Of a stretch of 64,000 nucleotides of DNA, positions 51,301 through 61,400 are shown in pieces. The stretch is from Henningerozyma blattae CBS 6284. Lineage: Eukaryota; Ascomycota; Saccharomycetes; Saccharomycetales; Saccharomycetaceae. The translations under genes were made by a program, and so were the position numbers. The stretch lies in contig NC_020188.1 in assembly GCF_000315915.1 (NCBI RefSeq), forward strand, positions 513,501 to 577,500. Direction: 5' to 3'. The notes under the pieces are model-generated. The model was not told the DNA's origin. It saw only the letters and a list, made by a program, of their open reading frames with translations, and did no database searches. Numbering within the stretch: the first letter of the stretch is position 1; each line of letters begins with the position of its first letter.

Positions 51301-53047
51301 TAGATATGAATGGCAACATACCGAATAACAAACAATATAAAGTCACCCCTAAGGCCCAGATATCAATCATAAAAGATATACATGTACCATTAAAAGTTTC
51401 ACTTTTACACATTTGATATTTCAATTTAGCTTCATCACCCAAACAAATTTCTGGAGCAAAAAATGCAGGAGTACCTACAGTCTTTGCCAATTCTAATTCA
51501 TCTAAAGCTTCTTTACCATCTTCATTTGCATCTTTAGTTGCAGCCAATGAAACACCGAAATCTGAAATTTTAACATCACCATCTGCTGATAACAAAAGGT
51601 TTGCTGGTTTAATATCTCTATGTATAATTCCCTGATAATGCAAATATTCCAAACCTAAGATGACACCCCTAAATATTTCTCTAGTTCTTTGGAAGGATAA
51701 TAATGGTGGACCCTTCGCTTCTGTTTCCAATTGATCGCTAGCACACCATTTTACTTCGCCCTTTGCACAATATTCCAATACTAAATAAATTTTTTTTGAT
51801 TTTAAATCATCCAAGACTTCTATTAGTTTAACTACATGTTTATGATGACATTTTTTCATAATAGCAATTTCTCGATTAATCTTATCAAATTTTTTGTCAT
51901 CATCTGAATTATTATTTGTTTTATTATTTGCCTTATTATTATCGGTACAGTTACTCTTATTATTTGATTTTTGAAAAGCTGATTTAAAACTGAAAAATTT
52001 TCTTTTTTTCTTATCATCTCTATTAACAATTTTAATAGCCACTAATTCATTTGTTAAAATATGTTTAGCTAATTTAACTTTACCATGCTGACCTCTACCA
52101 ATTTCCCCCATAATTTCATAAGTATTTAAAACCTTTTTTTTGGATACAGGATCATATTTTAAAGATATTCTATTCGTTTCTTTGACATTTGGATTTGAGT
52201 TTGAATTAGTACTTGTATTGCTCATTGTAACTCGTAAATTTAAATTTGAAAGATTTTGATTATTATTATGACCAGCATTATTTGGAACTGATAAATTATG
52301 AGTATGATATTGATTATTTAAATTTGACATTAAGATGGGATTTGATTTATATTTTTGGTTGAAATTATTATTATATTTGGAATTACAATGAAGAGAATTT
52401 TTTACCGAATTTGGTAAAGTTTGGGCACTAGTCAAATGATCATTATGTAATGGATGATTCAATTGTCTTAATTGTTGTTTTTCTAATAATAAATTCAAAG
52501 ATTCAACAGATGAAGATGAATCTATATTATTTTGTAAATGAGAATGAGAATGTGATTTAAGATTAGACTTATAAATTGGAGAATTTAAAGCAGTAACATT
52601 ATCATTATATGTTTGAGTAAGAACATTGTTATTTGATGTAGTAATGACATCATTTTTTGCATTTGAAATGTTATCCGATATTGTTGTGGTTGCTGTTGTA
52701 GTGGTAACATTTGGATGAGTTACCAAAAATGAAGGAGTTTTATTCAACTGTGACGATCTATGAGTAGTAATTGTCGACGTGTTTATATATGCGCTGGATG
52801 AAGAACTTCTTCTATGTTGGAATGAATTATCTGATGCATCATTTTCTTTTAAATTTTGCAACTTTGGATTTATATTCATTGTTACATTGCTATGATTAGT
52901 ATTATTATTTATAGTTGGCTTGGTTATGCTTGAAGATTTTGGCGATGCTAAATCTGTTTCATGTAAATCATCCATAGACAAATTCAAATGCATTTGTATG
53001 CTTTTTGGAATATCTAACTCCTCTAATTGATCAGTATTTATTTCCAT
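48356..53047 (-). CDS. SAK1/TOS3: Snf1-activating protein kinase, Sak1/Tos3 family
   Basis: A 1563-residue kinase. The kinase domain starts at about residue 310 (YEIMGEIGRGQHGKVKLAKH), has VAIK, then an Asn/Lys/Asp-rich insertion of about 45 residues before helix C (INREIAIMKKCHHKHVVKLI). The rest is YHYQGI-type catalytic loop GIIHRDIKPANLLLS, ISDFGVSLAA, AKTVGTPAFFAPEICLGDEA, and subdomain XI near residue 652. The pattern matches the CaMKK-like kinases Sak1, Tos3 and Elm1 that phosphorylate the Snf1 activation loop under glucose limitation. The long Ser/Asn-rich tail keeps two short conserved patches (SVPVQFSIESGNGSVLSLRD; EDEYEELVLHAG). By position it answers TOS3 (YGL179C), but VFA1 and LCP5 beyond it belong to the SAK1 side (YER129W), and length is nearer Sak1 (1142). 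No second copy is in the window. Confidence 0.92.
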   Translation of the reverse strand: MEINTDQLEELDIPKSIQMHLNLSMDDLHETDLASPKSSSITKPTINNNTNHSNVTMNINPKLQNLKENDASDNSFQHRRSSSSSAYINTSTITTHRSSQLNKTPSFLVTHPNVTTTTATTTISDNISNAKNDVITTSNNNVLTQTYNDNVTALNSPIYKSNLKSHSHSHLQNNIDSSSSVESLNLLLEKQQLRQLNHPLHNDHLTSAQTLPNSVKNSLHCNSKYNNNFNQKYKSNPILMSNLNNQYHTHNLSVPNNAGHNNNQNLSNLNLRVTMSNTSTNSNSNPNVKETNRISLKYDPVSKKKVLNTYEIMGEIGRGQHGKVKLAKHILTNELVAIKIVNRDDKKKRKFFSFKSAFQKSNNKSNCTDNNKANNKTNNNSDDDKKFDKINREIAIMKKCHHKHVVKLIEVLDDLKSKKIYLVLEYCAKGEVKWCASDQLETEAKGPPLLSFQRTREIFRGVILGLEYLHYQGIIHRDIKPANLLLSADGDVKISDFGVSLAATKDANEDGKEALDELELAKTVGTPAFFAPEICLGDEAKLKYQMCKSETFNGTCISFMIDIWALGVTLYCLLFGMLPFISNFEMELFEKIVNDELIFPDFDVLSKNNVSAISNQNEYDMAKDLLLKLLTKNPMKRIQISNIKRHPFSNWDFDYIEDLTNINLINEKKTEQFLFQKNQSDELKQISISNREVRHAVGGVGKKIKDSIFKTLPLKYISSLNSDQSMASVETHIFETTSTTNESLVRRDPSILLSEGSASDSSEANSYRRGSTTSNTGHLCSASLLNDKNTALFYNNHSSSNNNNTNGGINTNNITSKLVMSPKNLQYQSLINNQNDSLNDLIEENHNTRLIDNQIINCNTFTNDNTPYDTLNPINNDNTNDTFYDTNEKKLQYTSNDPYRSTNINDSTNYDNSNNIGLYRKPAINANSTFNDNPQCDKSTFCADNNNKYPNYNQTNQYTYGNDASYSNNDFNDYNDGTGYSYNDPNDDLIGPNEPFTIVTLPINSSFASLDSFYIDNFAMTKLSQEPNMNSENITHSDPVLSKKKDRSLRSNKVPKSTSPVNVKPQKSNKSLANTRNSNQSVPRNRSKTSYSNLAFLNMGLSSTTNDRIPRNHQQPTKKVSRKRSSVDLTTAMSNFKISSVSQPNKSEHASSTNEVSPNPNSRIASSSPKSFPRETKNSQSSISPGSSAVSSGNTDNSSNFSGVSNPTCDIRNSDFRVKKGNFFVNFNGQDEESSSASSSSSANSTDTSDYSDSDASYSSSPLNSEINLDFESVPVQFSIESGNGSVLSLRDLPGLSQVQPFLDSHSRPLSRKRTSSTEDEYEELVLHAGSAGRNRRQEQVPKNKATSSALDTNGELKPKSHIFMPPFNCKNNTSSATITRCSTDQDSITKCSTERGSAAVESSNLQFYANKNDTLDAALNPQDDNNNSCSKSRPLRTYSNFGLVTMNNITSKPTTETSPVSNMAGKNTNIDSKDLNYKNLLRSALSRSTSEKQRDAKHNGKQCRRSNSTSVTDVTDVNRSKILDNISGEGSSSDESIDDVFTSNRKMRSQSVTVSSLTKNKK

Positions 53048-54094
53048 AATTTTGTATTTTTAATTATCCAAAAAAAAAAAAAATAAACCATAAAAATTTC
53101 AAAATCCCATAAATTATCAAACTGTTAAATAGTTAGAAAAATATTAAATTAAGGTATGCTAAAGCAGAACAAAACAAAATAAAGTTAAATGAAATGAAAC
53201 GACTAAACAAAAAAAGTTATAATGAAAAATATTGAGAAAAACGAATAAAAGAAAAGTTGTGTAGGTATTGTTCCTTTTATTTTATTTTTTTTTTCTATTT
53301 TTTATTTTTTTTTTCTTTTGTCACCAAAATATTGTGAAGTGAAATAATAATTGATTGCTAAACCCAGCTAGTCTATCTATTGGTTCTATCTATTAATGCA
53401 GGGTCTAAAACAAGTAAAATAAAGCGAAAAATATGAAATGAAGTAAAGAAGAAAAAAAAGAAACTGAAATGAAAAATGGATATGTGAGTGCAATCTGTTA
53501 TGCCAGAGACCAAGCTTATATGTTTTAGGTCTATGGTTCTTCGTATAACTTATTTTTTTCAACTCTTGGATTATGATATATTGATGCTTCTCTTTGAATA
53601 TACGAATGGTAAATCGTTAACAATATATTGAAAAGTAGATCAACAGATTGATTAGAACAACAAAGTTTGGATTTGGAAATATTGCCAACAGGCTCAAAGA
53701 GTTTTTTTTTTAATCAAGAACAATGAAGAAAAAGGGTCTTTAGCTTATAGGAACCACTTGCCACTGGCTTTTTGTTAAATCTGACCTCGACGTTGACTTA
53801 GATGACTAGTTAGTTGTTTGATACAATGAATCCGTTGAAGTCTGTTTCCTTCCTTTGTCTCGAGTACTTTGGAAAGAAATCCTGCATTTCCGCCGCCGGG
53901 CGGGTAACGCAAGGCGCGACGCAAAAGGAGCGATGCAAAAGAGGTGACGCAAAATATTCATTAGCTAATTTATCGTTGAATCGTTACTCATTAAATGTGT
54001 GCATCAATGCTGCTGCTATGCAATGTATATATAGTTAGCCTCATAGGACTATATATGTATCTATTTAGATAACAACTTTTCAATATTCTACAGT
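53048..54094. promoter_or_regulatory. SAK1/TOS3 upstream region with Reb1 and phased repeats
   Basis: No gene. Near the kinase it is AT-rich. A GC-rich cluster at 53888-53954 contains CGCCGCCGGGCGGG, a Reb1 site CGGGTAAC (53901-53908), and three 14-bp-spaced words GACGCAAAA (53918), GATGCAAAA (53932) and GACGCAAAA (53946). Confidence 0.55.
53918..53959 (+). repeat. 14-bp tandem repeat carrying GACGCAAAA
   Basis: Three consecutive 14-bp units begin at 53918, 53932 and 53946. The first and third contain GACGCAAAA, matching the Ndt80 consensus GNCRCAAAA; the second has GATGCAAAA. It is upstream of SAK1/TOS3 by about 0.9 kb. Confidence 0.8.
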
Positions 54095-54736
54095 TTAACT
54101 TGTCTTGGGAACACTGGGGAAGGCAAATTTCGATAATAATTCATCAGGGTCTGTATTAGTATAACTCTCTTGTAATTGTTTACGACGTGCAGCCAATTTC
54201 TCCTGTTGTTTTTTTCTTTCAAGACGGCTTTGGTAGAAAGTATCACTAAGTTGGTATGTCTTGTTGTTTTTTTGCAACTTGGTAATACGATCTAAAGTTT
54301 CATCATATTCCCGCTGCAGTGCGCTTAGATCTGCAGGAGCCTTTGTATCTTGTCCCTTTGTACCTTTGTCTTCATTATCTGCGTCTATGGCTGAGTCTGC
54401 TTCTATATTATCAGTCTTAGTCGAGCTTTTTGTACCTTTGGCAAACAATTTAGTTACCCATCCATCCCAATTACCATTTTTAATGGCTGCTGTGGAAGTG
54501 ATCTTTTGTTTCAATTGTCTTAAATGGATAACTTCATTTTCATATTCTTTACTATATACAGGGACTACGAATTGTATATTATCTTGTAAATGGATATCAC
54601 ATACATAAAACCAATCAGCTCCACCACCATTATTGTTATCACCATTGAACAGTACTGTAGTTGATGGTTTGTTACAGATTAAACAGGGTTGGATATCCTT
54701 TAATGCTACTTTCCGTTTAACATATTCGTTAGACAT
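54095..54736 (-). CDS. VFA1: Vps4-associated protein Vfa1
   Basis: A 213-residue protein. The N-terminus (residues 1-60) has a zinc-finger-like C18-x2-C21 and C46-x2-H49 arrangement (QPCLICNKPSTTVLF; DWFYVCDIHLQDNIQFVVPVY). A conserved WDGWVTKLFAK segment follows near residue 90, then an acidic linker and a C-terminal helix region (LQREYDETLDRITKLQ; RKKQQEKLAARRKQLQESYT). S. cerevisiae Vfa1 (YER128W) binds the ESCRT disassembly ATPase Vps4 through its C-terminus and stimulates it at endosomes. Same-strand order SAK1-VFA1-LCP5 matches YER129W-YER128W-YER127W. The ATG at 54736 is the first in frame. Confidence 0.93.
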   Translation of the reverse strand: MSNEYVKRKVALKDIQPCLICNKPSTTVLFNGDNNNGGGADWFYVCDIHLQDNIQFVVPVYSKEYENEVIHLRQLKQKITSTAAIKNGNWDGWVTKLFAKGTKSSTKTDNIEADSAIDADNEDKGTKGQDTKAPADLSALQREYDETLDRITKLQKNNKTYQLSDTFYQSRLERKKQQEKLAARRKQLQESYTNTDPDELLSKFAFPSVPKTS

Positions 54737-54976
54737 TCTCGATGTGAGGACTTTTTTCCTTTTTTTTTAGTCTTCTTTAAAATGAATTTTGTTTTGATGC
54801 AGTATTTTACACATTACGTTTTTTTTTTCACATTCTTAATAATTTATTTAGCCCCCGAATTTATCATACATAAGATAATAGAAAAAAAAAAAATTAGAAA
54901 AAAAAAATAAAAAAAATTAAAGGAAAACTAACATTTTTACTATACAACATATACATACATACATATATAATGATAT

Positions 54977-56092
54977 CTATAAATTTTGTTTAGCACGCTC
55001 CCAGGCATTACGAGATTTCTTGTTTCCTCTTCTAGAGGTTGTTGATTCTAATTTACGTTTTGAATTGAAAATACTGAAATCTTCACCACCCACTATATTC
55101 ATTTGAGCATATCTTTCTCTTTGTTTCATTTTCTTCTTTGCCAACTTACTACCTGCACCAGAACCCAATCTTGTCATATTTTCTTCTTCAAAATCTGCCA
55201 TTTTACGATCCACTTCAGTATCTCTATGAGATTTAATCCCACCTCTACCACTGTTGACGATATTTGCACCGATGGAAGATTCCCAATCTGGTTGATCTGA
55301 GGATTCTCTTAGATATTCTTCCATAGCTTGCATACGACTACCTCTTGTATTATCTTTATGATATTTAGGATCGAATCTATCTACGAATTGTGTTTGTTTT
55401 GGTGGTGCGATGGCATTAATTTTAGGTGGTTTATAAACTGAATCAGTTCCAGCTTCAGTTTCCATTTCAGCTTCAGCTTCAATTTCAGTACGTTTAGATT
55501 TTTTAGTATCTTCTTTAGTGAGTAGACCAGATATGTTTGGTTTAAATACCATTTTTTCATCCTCATCTGAACTATCTTGATCTGAGTCATCATTATCATC
55601 ATCTGAACTGGAGGAAGAATGAGAAAGTTTTTCCAAAGCTCTTTTTTCTGATTCCAAATAATCCTTCTCTAGTTTAGTATAAGTTCTTACTAATTTATCT
55701 AATTGATAATTCAATTTTTTTTCCAAAGGTTTAATACCTCTTTCCATGACTATTCTATGCTGGATTGTATTTTCTCTATATTTATCTAATTCATGATGAT
55801 TCTTTTCCAAATCATCATCATCTTTGGCGTCGTTTATATTTAGTTTATTACCAATGATAAGTAACAAGGAGTTGATGTAAGCTAACAGAGTATCATTTTT
55901 CAACGATAGCAACGAGACTTTTTCATGATTACCAGTAGCATTATCTGTTGAAAGATGCGATTGTAATTTTTTTATCAAGGCATCGTCTTGGGCACTGGAT
56001 TCATCTCTATAAGAGTTCTGGATCTTTTGTATGGATTCTGAGGTGGAAGCTAACGAAGTGTTGATTTCTGTGAGTATAGTTTGGAGATCCAT
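54977..56092 (-). CDS. LCP5: Small-subunit processome protein Lcp5
   Basis: A 371-residue nucleolar protein of the Sas10/Utp3/C1D family, a U3 snoRNP-associated factor for 18S rRNA processing. The start chosen is the ATG at 56092 (MDLQTILTEINTSLASTSES); an in-frame ATG at 56233 exists, but the extra 47 residues are low-complexity and the sequence there carries the shared ribosome-biogenesis promoter elements. The N-terminal domain includes VSLLSLKNDTLLAYINSLLL and KLNYQLDKLVRTYTKLEKD. Then come an acidic Ser/Asp stretch, KYHKDNTRGSRMQAMEEYLR, and the conserved C-terminus (KKKMKQRERYAQMNIVGGED; SRRGNKKSRNAWERAKQNL). Length is near the 357 residues of S. cerevisiae Lcp5 (YER127W). Divergent from NSA2, also a ribosome-assembly gene. 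Confidence 0.93.
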   Translation of the reverse strand: MDLQTILTEINTSLASTSESIQKIQNSYRDESSAQDDALIKKLQSHLSTDNATGNHEKVSLLSLKNDTLLAYINSLLLIIGNKLNINDAKDDDDLEKNHHELDKYRENTIQHRIVMERGIKPLEKKLNYQLDKLVRTYTKLEKDYLESEKRALEKLSHSSSSSDDDNDDSDQDSSDEDEKMVFKPNISGLLTKEDTKKSKRTEIEAEAEMETEAGTDSVYKPPKINAIAPPKQTQFVDRFDPKYHKDNTRGSRMQAMEEYLRESSDQPDWESSIGANIVNSGRGGIKSHRDTEVDRKMADFEEENMTRLGSGAGSKLAKKKMKQRERYAQMNIVGGEDFSIFNSKRKLESTTSRRGNKKSRNAWERAKQNL

Positions 56093-56185
56093 ATTCAATG
56101 ATGATTCGATGTGGTTTTGTGATTGTGAATGTGATTGATTGTGATTGTATATATACATATATAATTTATGCTTTTTTATTTTAAT

Positions 56186-56240
56186 CTCATCGCCTTTTTT
56201 GCAATGCGGGTTTAGAATTGAAAAATTTTCCATCTCATCG
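56186..56240. promoter_or_regulatory. PAC-RRPE-PAC elements, LCP5-NSA2 divergent promoter
   Basis: CTCATCGC (56186-56193, perfect PAC GCGATGAG in reverse), TGAAAAATTTTC (56219-56230, RRPE) and CTCATCG (56234-56240, second PAC core) lie within 55 bp. PAC and RRPE are the standard ribosome-biogenesis promoter elements (Dot6/Tod6 and Stb3 sites in S. cerevisiae). They lie between the chosen LCP5 start and NSA2 and would serve both. Confidence 0.85.
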
Positions 56241-56352
56241 AATTTAGTAAAAAAAAAGTGAAATATAAAAATTACAATAACAATAATAATAAATAAAAGG
56301 TTAGTCGCATTTAAGAAGTGTACAAACCCCTCCCACCGAAACCCATCTTAAA

Positions 56353-57138
56353 ATGCCTCAAAACGAGTATATCGAACAACATATCAAGCAACATGGTCGT
56401 CGATTAGATTATGAAGAGAGAAAGCGTAAGAGAGAAGCCCGTGAAGCCCATAAAGTGTCTGAAAGAGCCCAGAAGTTGACTGGTTGGAAGGGTAAGCAAT
56501 TTGCCAAGAAGAGATATGCTGAAAAGGTCGCTATGAGAAAGAAGATCAAGGCCCATGAACAATCGAAGGTCAAGGGCTCCTCGAAACCTCTTGATGATTC
56601 CGGAGAAGCGTTACCTACATATCTGTTGGACAGAGAACAAAGCAATACTGCCAAGGCGATTTCTTCTTCTATCAAACAAAAGAGATTGGAAAAAGCTGAT
56701 AAATATTCTGTTCCATTACCGAAAGTACGTGGTATCAGTGAAGAAGAAATGTTCAAAGTGGTCAAGACCGGGAAGTCCAAGACTAAGTCATGGAAGAGAA
56801 TGATCACAAAACATACATTTGTCGGAGAAGGGTTTACAAGAAGACCGGTCAAGATGGAAAGAATCATCAGACCAACCGCTCTAAGACAGAAGAAGGCCAA
56901 TGTGACACACCCTGAATTAGGAGTGACAGTATTCTTACCGATCCTAGGTGTCAAGAAAAATCCACAATCGCCAATGTACACACAACTTGGAGTGTTGACC
57001 AAAGGTACCGTTATCGAAGTCAACGTCTCTGAATTGGGTATGGTCACATCCGGTGGTAAAGTGGTCTGGGGGAAATACGCACAGATCACCAACGAACCCG
57101 ATCGTGACGGGTGTGTGAATGCAGTATTGTTAGTATGA
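56353..57138 (+). CDS. NSA2: 60S ribosome assembly factor Nsa2
   Basis: A 261-residue nuclear protein, the same length as S. cerevisiae Nsa2 (YER126C). It starts [20 protein letters not shown] with the basic segment [20 protein letters not shown], followed by KAKQFAK-like [20 protein letters not shown]. The C-terminal half is an eS8-like domain ([59 protein letters not shown]). Nsa2 binds pre-60S particles and is needed for 27S rRNA processing (ITS2). A large antisense frame (56409-57161) is a shadow of this well-conserved gene. The PAC/RRPE promoter is shared with LCP5. Confidence 0.97.
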   Translation: MPQNEYIEQHIKQHGRRLDYEERKRKREAREAHKVSERAQKLTGWKGKQFAKKRYAEKVAMRKKIKAHEQSKVKGSSKPLDDSGEALPTYLLDREQSNTAKAISSSIKQKRLEKADKYSVPLPKVRGISEEEMFKVVKTGKSKTKSWKRMITKHTFVGEGFTRRPVKMERIIRPTALRQKKANVTHPELGVTVFLPILGVKKNPQSPMYTQLGVLTKGTVIEVNVSELGMVTSGGKVVWGKYAQITNEPDRDGCVNAVLLV

Positions 57139-58454
57139 TTGATTTGTGTGTATAGATGCATATCACCTGTCTATCTATCTATCTATCTATTTATATGTAT
57201 AGCTATATATCCATTTATTTATATGTATAAAAATTGTATATTAGTGAAATAATCGGATAGGCAAGGCCAAATTAAGGGCTAGTTTAGGGCTAAGCTAATT
57301 GTAAACTATTAGCTAAACTAACACTAGGTTAATACTTGGCTAATACTTGGCTAAGCTAAGCTAAGCCAAGCTAAACCAAACCAAACAATTGTCCCCTCTA
57401 CGAATGAGATTCAGATATATCTTGGCCAAAAAAGATACTAAACCTCATCCGCATAAGCCACGTGTGCAGCTCCACGGAAATTACCCGAAGCGTACATTCC
57501 TTTGCCGCATCCGGACCCCTGGCGATTAAGTTTCCGCATGCGCGAACTTTGCCCAAAAAGGGGCCAGGTATTATTAATGGCTAATTGCTTTTCCGCACTT
57601 GATTTGCCGGTCGGCCGGAAACGGTAAAGAATCTATTTATAGCCTTTTTCTTTTTTTATATAATTCATTTTCTATTTTATTTTTGCCCTCTCGGCATCGG
57701 GCCGCAGCCAGTGTGTAATTGTGCAGGCCCTAGAAATAGGCGTGGGCCGGAGAGGTTATTTGCCTCAAACAGCAAAATTCAGCCGGATCAGGAAACAGTC
57801 CACGTAAGGGGTGAGCGTGTAAGAGGGGCGGTGGTGTCCGGATGGGCTTGGTGTGGTGTTTGGGCGGTAGAGGCGGGTGTACGGTGGCGTGTGGCAGGGT
57901 GTCCGGGTGTCAAGGCCAATTGGATTTGGGACATAGGACAATAGACTTTAGGACAATAGGACTGGGACATTAGGACACAGGATTTGGGTTATAGGCCATA
58001 CGGTAAGAAATATACGGTAAGAAACTTTTACACGCTAACTACCACCAAGAATATCATACTAACGAAGAGTTTACAGTGCAATCGATCAATTCAGACTATA
58101 TACAATACAGTAAATGAGTTTGGGTGAATCAGTGTGTAACCACTAAGCGTTTAGAACATAGACAGGCCATGGTTTCTGGTTGGCTGAGGACAGGAATGTG
58201 TTCGGACATCCTTTATTGGAGGTGTTTCATTTCAGCCAATAGTAGTTTCCCATTTCCTTCCTGTTGACAGGAGATTTATATTTATATTTATATTGAAATC
58301 GAAATTGATCTTGACATTTATAATCACGATTCCATTACCATTGGTATCCGTGTGTTTATTGGTCTTGGTAATATTTACACTGCACACACACATCCTGTGT
58401 CTATCCACCACTCGTTCTATAGTTTTGTATATATAACACGGTTATACTCGAGAG
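57139..58454. other. NSA2-MPT5 intergenic region
   Basis: No gene. After NSA2 come CTAT repeats (about 57170-57190) and many GGCTAA/TTAGC-type words (57285-57385). Then a GC-richer stretch at about 57450-57920 with CACGTG (about 57462), TTTCCGCATGCGCGAA and AAAAGGGGCC. It is probably the MPT5 promoter. RSP5, next to NSA2 in S. cerevisiae, is absent. Confidence 0.55.
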
Positions 58455-61400
58455 ATGGCCGACCAGTACAAGACTCCACGCCACAAGGATCTCGCTGCAC
58501 GAACCAACTTGCAGAGCCAGTTTCCTTCTCAATTGCAGTCGCAACCACAATCGCAATTACAATTCCAACCCCAGTCCCAAACCCAACCACAATCTCAACA
58601 GATCCTTTCTTCTCACTCAAGCTCAAGCTCCACTTCCAGTTCGAACTCCAAGCCCACAATGGTATGTATTCTATTAACTCAGCTCCTTTTTTCCTTTTTA
58701 TTTTAAGGTTTCTAACACTAATTATCTTTTCTAAACTACAGTACGTTCCAACATGTATTAATGATGCCCTATTCCATTTCAACCTCTAACCTGTTTCTCT
58801 ATATCTACTATAATAACCCAAGCCAAACCCTGGGATTCGGCGGCCGTGTGCCTTACCGACAAAGAGGGTAATAACCTCGTCTCTTGTGATCATGAGAAAA
58901 AGCCTCACTCGGTAGAGAGAAAAATTAAAATTCAGAAAAAAAATTTAGATTATTAATACTTTTACTTTTTTTTCTTCTGCTTTATTCAGATTCAGCTTCA
59001 GATTCAGCTTCAGATTCAAGATTTTCATTTTCTCATCATTAGATCAGAACTTGGTACTCTCTTAACATAAGCTTCTACAAAACCTCGAGGGGTTTTGCCA
59101 TAAGATCCACGTCTCTATAGTTATTCTTCTGTACCGCCCCCCAGTCCTCCCTCCCCTTCCATGCAATAATTGTAACACTCTCCATCACTAATTTTTCCCT
59201 TTAAAAGATCGTACTGCAGTTTATATAATAGATAATTTGTGTTTTACGTTTCCATTCTTTATCAAAAAAAGTTTTTTTTTACTAACCTTCCTTTTTTTTA
59301 TCTCTTACCTTTATATCCAGGATTATTCTATCACCTTTACAAACTCCACCTCTCCAACTTGCATCGATAATCTAATCCATTCAAATTCAACCATCTCTCA
59401 CTCTATGCAACACACTCGCAACATGTCGTCCTCTTCCGCCGCTTCCTCCTCGTCCTATAACAATACACACCAGCCTCGACTGTCTATAAACTCTATCCAA
59501 TCCATAATGGAACCTGTCACCCCTCCTCCCTTTGGTCAATTGAATTCAAACTCAAAAAGAAACCATTATAAAGCTCAATCATTGGACTTATCAGGCTTTA
59601 ACCATTTCTTCCCCGGATCGACTTCTTCCCAATTACAATCTCAACATGCTGCTCAACTTCAACCACAGATCCAACAATCTTCATTGTTATTCATGACCTC
59701 CCCATCCTCAAACCTACTCTCTTCTTCAAATAACAACAACAACAACAACAACAATAGTAATAATCTATCTTTGGCTACTTCTTCATTACAAAATACCCCT
59801 TCTTCTTGGGGTACTAATGATTTAGAATTCCCTGGTTCTTTAAATAATTTTTATTCTACTCCAAACTCTCAAATGCAAGTACAAGCTCAAGTACAAGCTC
59901 AAGCTCAAGCTCAAGCTCAAGCTCAAGCTCAGGCCCAAGCACAAGCCCAAGCACAAGCTCAGGCTCAAGCCCAAGCCCAAGCCCAAGCCCAATCACAGTT
60001 ACAACATTTACAAATGCAGCAATCTCAATCTCAATTCCAATACAATTACCCAGAACTGTTGAACTTACCTTTAGATCTACCTTCGAATAGTTCAAATATC
60101 ACTTCGAATAACCACAACACAACAGCTAGTAGCACTTCTTCTTATTCTTCAAACACATTGATTCCAAATTATAATAATTTAGATGTTTTCCCCAACCAAA
60201 AAGTTCATTCAAGAACTGTCTCAACTCCTTCAATCAATTCCATAGTTACTGAAAATACTTTATTTTCAAATTACTCTACAACAAACCCACAAATCATTTT
60301 AAATAATTCCAATAATATCAATAACAAAAATTCGGCTAACAACAATACCTCCTTAAATGATTACCCTTCATCTTCCATAAACAACAATAATAACAATAAT
60401 AACGATTTGATTGTTAATACTAATTTCATTCAATCATTTGCATCTGCTACAAGCTTGAATGATAATTCAAATTCTAATAGTGCAAACACAAGCACTAATA
60501 CAAGTATAAATTCGACTTCAAATACCGGGTCTACTTCTATGACAACATCAAATACCTCTCAAAATAATCCAAATAATATTAAAAATAATAATATTAATAA
60601 TAACAACAACAGCAATAATATCTCTTTATTATCTTGGGATCAGCAAACAACTTTATCAGCTCCTTATCAACCTACTACTACTTCTACCCCTACACCAACT
60701 CCAACTACTGCTACTACTGCCGCTACCGTCTCTGTGTCTGCTTCTACTTCTACTTCTACTTCCGCTTCCACCTCAACAAATACTAATAATAATAATAACA
60801 AATTAGCTTCTTCTAATACTACACCAACAATGAAGATTTCTCAAAAACCATTATTAGCTACTTCCACTTCATCTCCCTCAACTATACCAACAACAAATTC
60901 TGTAACATTTAATTCTACAAAAAATACACCAATTGAAAAATTAGATTATATTAAATTATCAATGGATCAATTTGGTTGTCGTTTCTTGCAGAAAAAATTA
61001 GAAAACTCAAATAAACAAGAATCTTTAAAAGTTAGAGATTTAATGTTTTTACAAATACAACCTGTATTCTTAGATTTAATCCTAGACCCATTTGGTAATT
61101 ATTTAATTCAAAAATTATGTGATTATTTAACAATCGATCAAAAGACTATTTTAATCCAATCCATTTATAAAAATGTTTATCAAATCTCTATTAATCAATA
61201 CGGTACAAGATCTTTACAAAAAATTATTGATTCCATTGAAAATAATGAAACTCAAATAGATATTTTAATGCAAGGGTTTTCTATAGAAAATACTTCAATT
61301 GATCAAATCATTTCTTTAATGAATGATTTAAACGGTAATCATGTGATTCAAAAATGTATATTTAAATTCCCAAACTCCAAATTCGATTTTCTTTTAAACT

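Noticed and set aside
56409..57161. 250-codon frame antisense to NSA2
   Set aside because: It is an artefact of codon bias in the highly conserved NSA2 gene.
57711..57970. Short frames in the GC-rich region upstream of MPT5
   Set aside because: No domain, overlapping on both strands, and located in a likely promoter.
58352..58789. 145-codon plus-strand frame overlapping MPT5 exon 1
   Set aside because: Alternative frame of the exon 1 region; exon 1 in the other frame joins the Mpt5 frame through consensus splice sites.
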